Below, in pieces: positions 45,650-47,271 of a stretch of 47,271 nt of DNA. Made by a program: the position numbers and the translations under genes. Positions within the stretch are counted from its first letter, which is position 1, and every line of letters starts with the position of its first letter. Below the pieces are notes generated by a model that worked only from the letters and a program-made list of their open reading frames with translations, made no database searches and was not told the origin of the DNA. The DNA is taken from NCBI GenBank assembly GCA_022839625.1, contig JALHJL010000047.1, forward strand, positions 1 to 47,271. The letters run 5' to 3'. Source of the DNA: Phycisphaerales bacterium (lineage in GTDB: Bacteria > Planctomycetota > Phycisphaerae > UBA1845 > Fen-1342).

Positions 45650-47092
45650 ATGCAAGTCACACAGGCTGGTGTCACTGCTCTCGGCATATTGATCCTCGCC
45701 CTCGCGCTCGGCCAGGCCGCCTTCGCCCAGGAACTGGCGCCGGATGTGCTGGCGAAGATCCGCGCCGCCGTCCCGGACAAGGCTCCGGCCCAACCGGCGG
45801 AGCCCCGCCGACTGCTCGTCTACACGGCGTGCAAGGGTTTCAGACACACGGCGATCCCGCATGGCACCGCGGCCATTCAGGCCATGGGCGAGAAGACCGG
45901 CGCCTTTGAGACGATCGTCAGCGATGACCCCGCCGTGTTCCAGCCCGACAGCCTCAAGCGCCTGGACGCGATCTGCTTCAACAACACGACCGGCGAGTTG
46001 TTCGACGACGCGGCCCTGAAGGAGGGCCTGCTCGAGTGGGTCAGGCGCGGCAAGGGCATCGTCGGCATCCACGCCGCCACGGACTGCTTCTACGAGTGGC
46101 CGGAGTTCGGCGAGCTGATGGGCGGCTACTTCGACGGGCACCCGTGGAACGAAACGGTGACGGTCAAGATCGACGACCCGCGGCATCCGGTCAATGCCGC
46201 GTTCGGCGGCCGGGGGTTCGAGATCGCGGACGAAATCTACCAGTTCAAGGAGCCGTACTCGCGCGCGCGGCTCCGCGTGCTGCTGAGCCTCGACACGGCG
46301 AAGACGGACATGACCAAGGCGGGCATCAAGCGCGAGGACCAGGACTTCGCCGTCAGTTGGGTGCGGAACTACGGGCTGGGCCGCGTGTTCTACTGCTCGC
46401 TCGGCCACCGCGAGGAGATCTTCACCCATCCGGCCGTCTTGCAGCACTACCTCGCCGGCATCCAGTTTGCCCTCGGCGACCTGCCGGCCGACGCGACGCC
46501 GAGCGCCCAACTCGCCGCCGACGGCTGGAGCGACCTGTTCAACGGCAAGGACCTCACCGGCTGGATCGCCAAGCCCGGAAGCTGGACCGTCGAGGACGGC
46601 GTGCTGAGCCGGCAGGGCGGCGGCGACATCTGGACCGAGCAGCCCTTTGCGGACTTCGTGCTGGACCTGGAGTTCAAGCTCGACCCGGAGACGAACAGCG
46701 GGGTGTTTCTCCGTACGGGCGACATCCACGACTGCGTGCAGACCGGGATCGAGATGCAGGTGCTGGACTCGTTCGGCAAAGAGCCGCCCGGCAAGCACGA
46801 CTGCGGTGCCATCTATGACTGTCTCGCCCCGGCCAGGAATGCCGTGCGCAAGCCGGGCGAGTGGAACCACGCGCTCATCACCTGTCGGGGCAGCAAGATC
46901 CACATCGTGCTGAACGGCGAGCCGATCATCGACATGGACCTCGATCAGTGGACCGAAGCCGGCAAGAATCCGGACGGAACGCCGAACAAGTTCAAGACCG
47001 CGTACAAGGACATGCCTTGCCGCGGCCGGATCGGCTTCCAGGACCACGGCAAGCCGGTCTGGTACCGCAACATCCGAATCAAGCCGCTGTAG
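45650..47092 (+). CDS. ThuA-DUF1080 fusion, putative sugar-processing enzyme
   Basis: A 480-residue exported protein. Signal peptide ending LALGQAAFAQE; ThuA domain (about 50-265) with RLLVYTACKGFRHTAIPHG, GKGIVGIHAATDCFYEWPEF and HPWNETVTVKI; then a DUF1080 (3-keto-disaccharide hydrolase/LamG-like) domain (about 290-480) with WSDLFNGKDLTGW, GVFLRTGD, and PCRGRIGFQDHGKPVWYRNI. ThuA proteins act in trehalose or 3-ketosugar metabolism, and DUF1080 members are often named 3-keto-disaccharide hydrolases. The fusion is typical of planctomycetes and verrucomicrobia. GAGGAG lies eight bases before ATG 45650. It may act with the Gfo/Idh/MocA enzyme on oxidised sugars, which is inference. Confidence 0.92.
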   Translation: MQVTQAGVTALGILILALALGQAAFAQELAPDVLAKIRAAVPDKAPAQPAEPRRLLVYTACKGFRHTAIPHGTAAIQAMGEKTGAFETIVSDDPAVFQPDSLKRLDAICFNNTTGELFDDAALKEGLLEWVRRGKGIVGIHAATDCFYEWPEFGELMGGYFDGHPWNETVTVKIDDPRHPVNAAFGGRGFEIADEIYQFKEPYSRARLRVLLSLDTAKTDMTKAGIKREDQDFAVSWVRNYGLGRVFYCSLGHREEIFTHPAVLQHYLAGIQFALGDLPADATPSAQLAADGWSDLFNGKDLTGWIAKPGSWTVEDGVLSRQGGGDIWTEQPFADFVLDLEFKLDPETNSGVFLRTGDIHDCVQTGIEMQVLDSFGKEPPGKHDCGAIYDCLAPARNAVRKPGEWNHALITCRGSKIHIVLNGEPIIDMDLDQWTEAGKNPDGTPNKFKTAYKDMPCRGRIGFQDHGKPVWYRNIRIKPL

Positions 47093-47164
47093 TCGCGCAG
47101 GGCAGTACGAAACAGACCCTGCCCGCCGAGCTGGCGAGCAGCTCGACGGGGCTGGAGGAGGAGT

Positions 47165-47271
47165 GCGATCACCGCGGCCCGCGACGCCCTCATCAAGAAC
47201 CGCCTCCAGGCGCTCGACGACAAGGTCTGGCGGGCGATCGGCCTGCTCAAGAGTGCCCGGCTCATCAGCTC
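47165..47271 (+). pseudogene. McsB-like C-terminal fragment, cut by the window edge
   Basis: The plus strand encodes AITAARDALIKNRLQALDDK followed by VWRAIGLLKSARLIS, running off the window. It resembles the late region of protein-arginine kinase McsB (ATP:guanido phosphotransferase), where a D[RK]V-RA-G-L--AR pattern precedes the C-terminus. The N-terminal catalytic part of McsB is not present upstream, where a tight sugar-enzyme gene ends at 47092, and a different frame reads GLEEE just before it, suggesting a frameshift or junction. It may also be a start-less piece of an unrelated helical protein. Confidence is limited by the short length. Confidence 0.45.

Overview
The window looks like a chromosomal piece of a high-GC planctomycete, probably Phycisphaerae-like or a related uncultured lineage. 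This is inferred from gene content only. The clues are a ThuA-DUF1080 fusion, a Tat-exported Gfo/Idh/MocA oxidoreductase, a small basic protein of a type known from the PVC superphylum, a TIGR03663-type membrane protein, paired HDOD and HD-GYP response regulators, many secreted proteins of unknown function, and frequent GTG/TTG starts. TAG is the commonest stop codon. No rRNA, tRNA, CRISPR array or intact mobile element was found.

Layout. 1-1340: transposase debris (an IS4/IS5-type DDE remnant and an ISKra4-like remnant) around a small basic protein gene. 1579-6836: urocanate hydratase (hutU), then on the minus strand a membrane-bound nucleotide-sugar epimerase/dehydratase (CapD/WbpM type) and a secreted protein. 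7284-12438: a good promoter followed by feoA-feoB (ferrous iron uptake), then an MCE/MlaD-type lipid transport protein and a flavoprotein. 12435-15868: def-fmt-rsmB, with a seven-copy 38-bp palindromic tandem repeat filling the fmt-rsmB gap. 16002-18804: two secreted proteins and a TlpA-like thioredoxin lipoprotein. 19122-23644: a signalling cluster of sensor kinase, REC-HDOD and REC-GAF-HD-GYP; the kinase is split by an in-frame TAG. 23922-26966: a large M64 metallopeptidase lipoprotein.

27194-30805: pgi and manC (sugar-phosphate and GDP-mannose supply) convergent with an ATP-grasp protein. 30995-32116: a two-family immunophilin (cyclophilin plus FKBP). 32242-38391: glycosyltransferases and small genes. 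One MurG-like glycosyltransferase is a pseudogene carrying an in-frame TAG and an out-of-frame deletion; beside it lie an intact MGDG-synthase/UgtP-like enzyme, two GT2 enzymes, a VOC protein and a methyltransferase. 38564-47092: a plus-strand run of Gfo/Idh/MocA oxidoreductase, seven-haem cytochrome c fused to a b-type membrane domain, discoidin-like protein, TIGR03663-like membrane protein, ApbE and ThuA-DUF1080. The four middle genes overlap or nearly touch, so they are probably one operon combining respiratory electron transfer, flavinylation and envelope sugar chemistry. The right edge holds a fragment resembling the McsB C-terminus.

The most unusual items are the 38-bp hairpin array inside def-fmt-rsmB, the cytochrome c/b fusion with ApbE in one operon, the two in-frame TAG interruptions, and short dispersed repeats shared between the IS-remnant region and the far side of the window. 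I did not find a clearly new defence or biosynthetic system.
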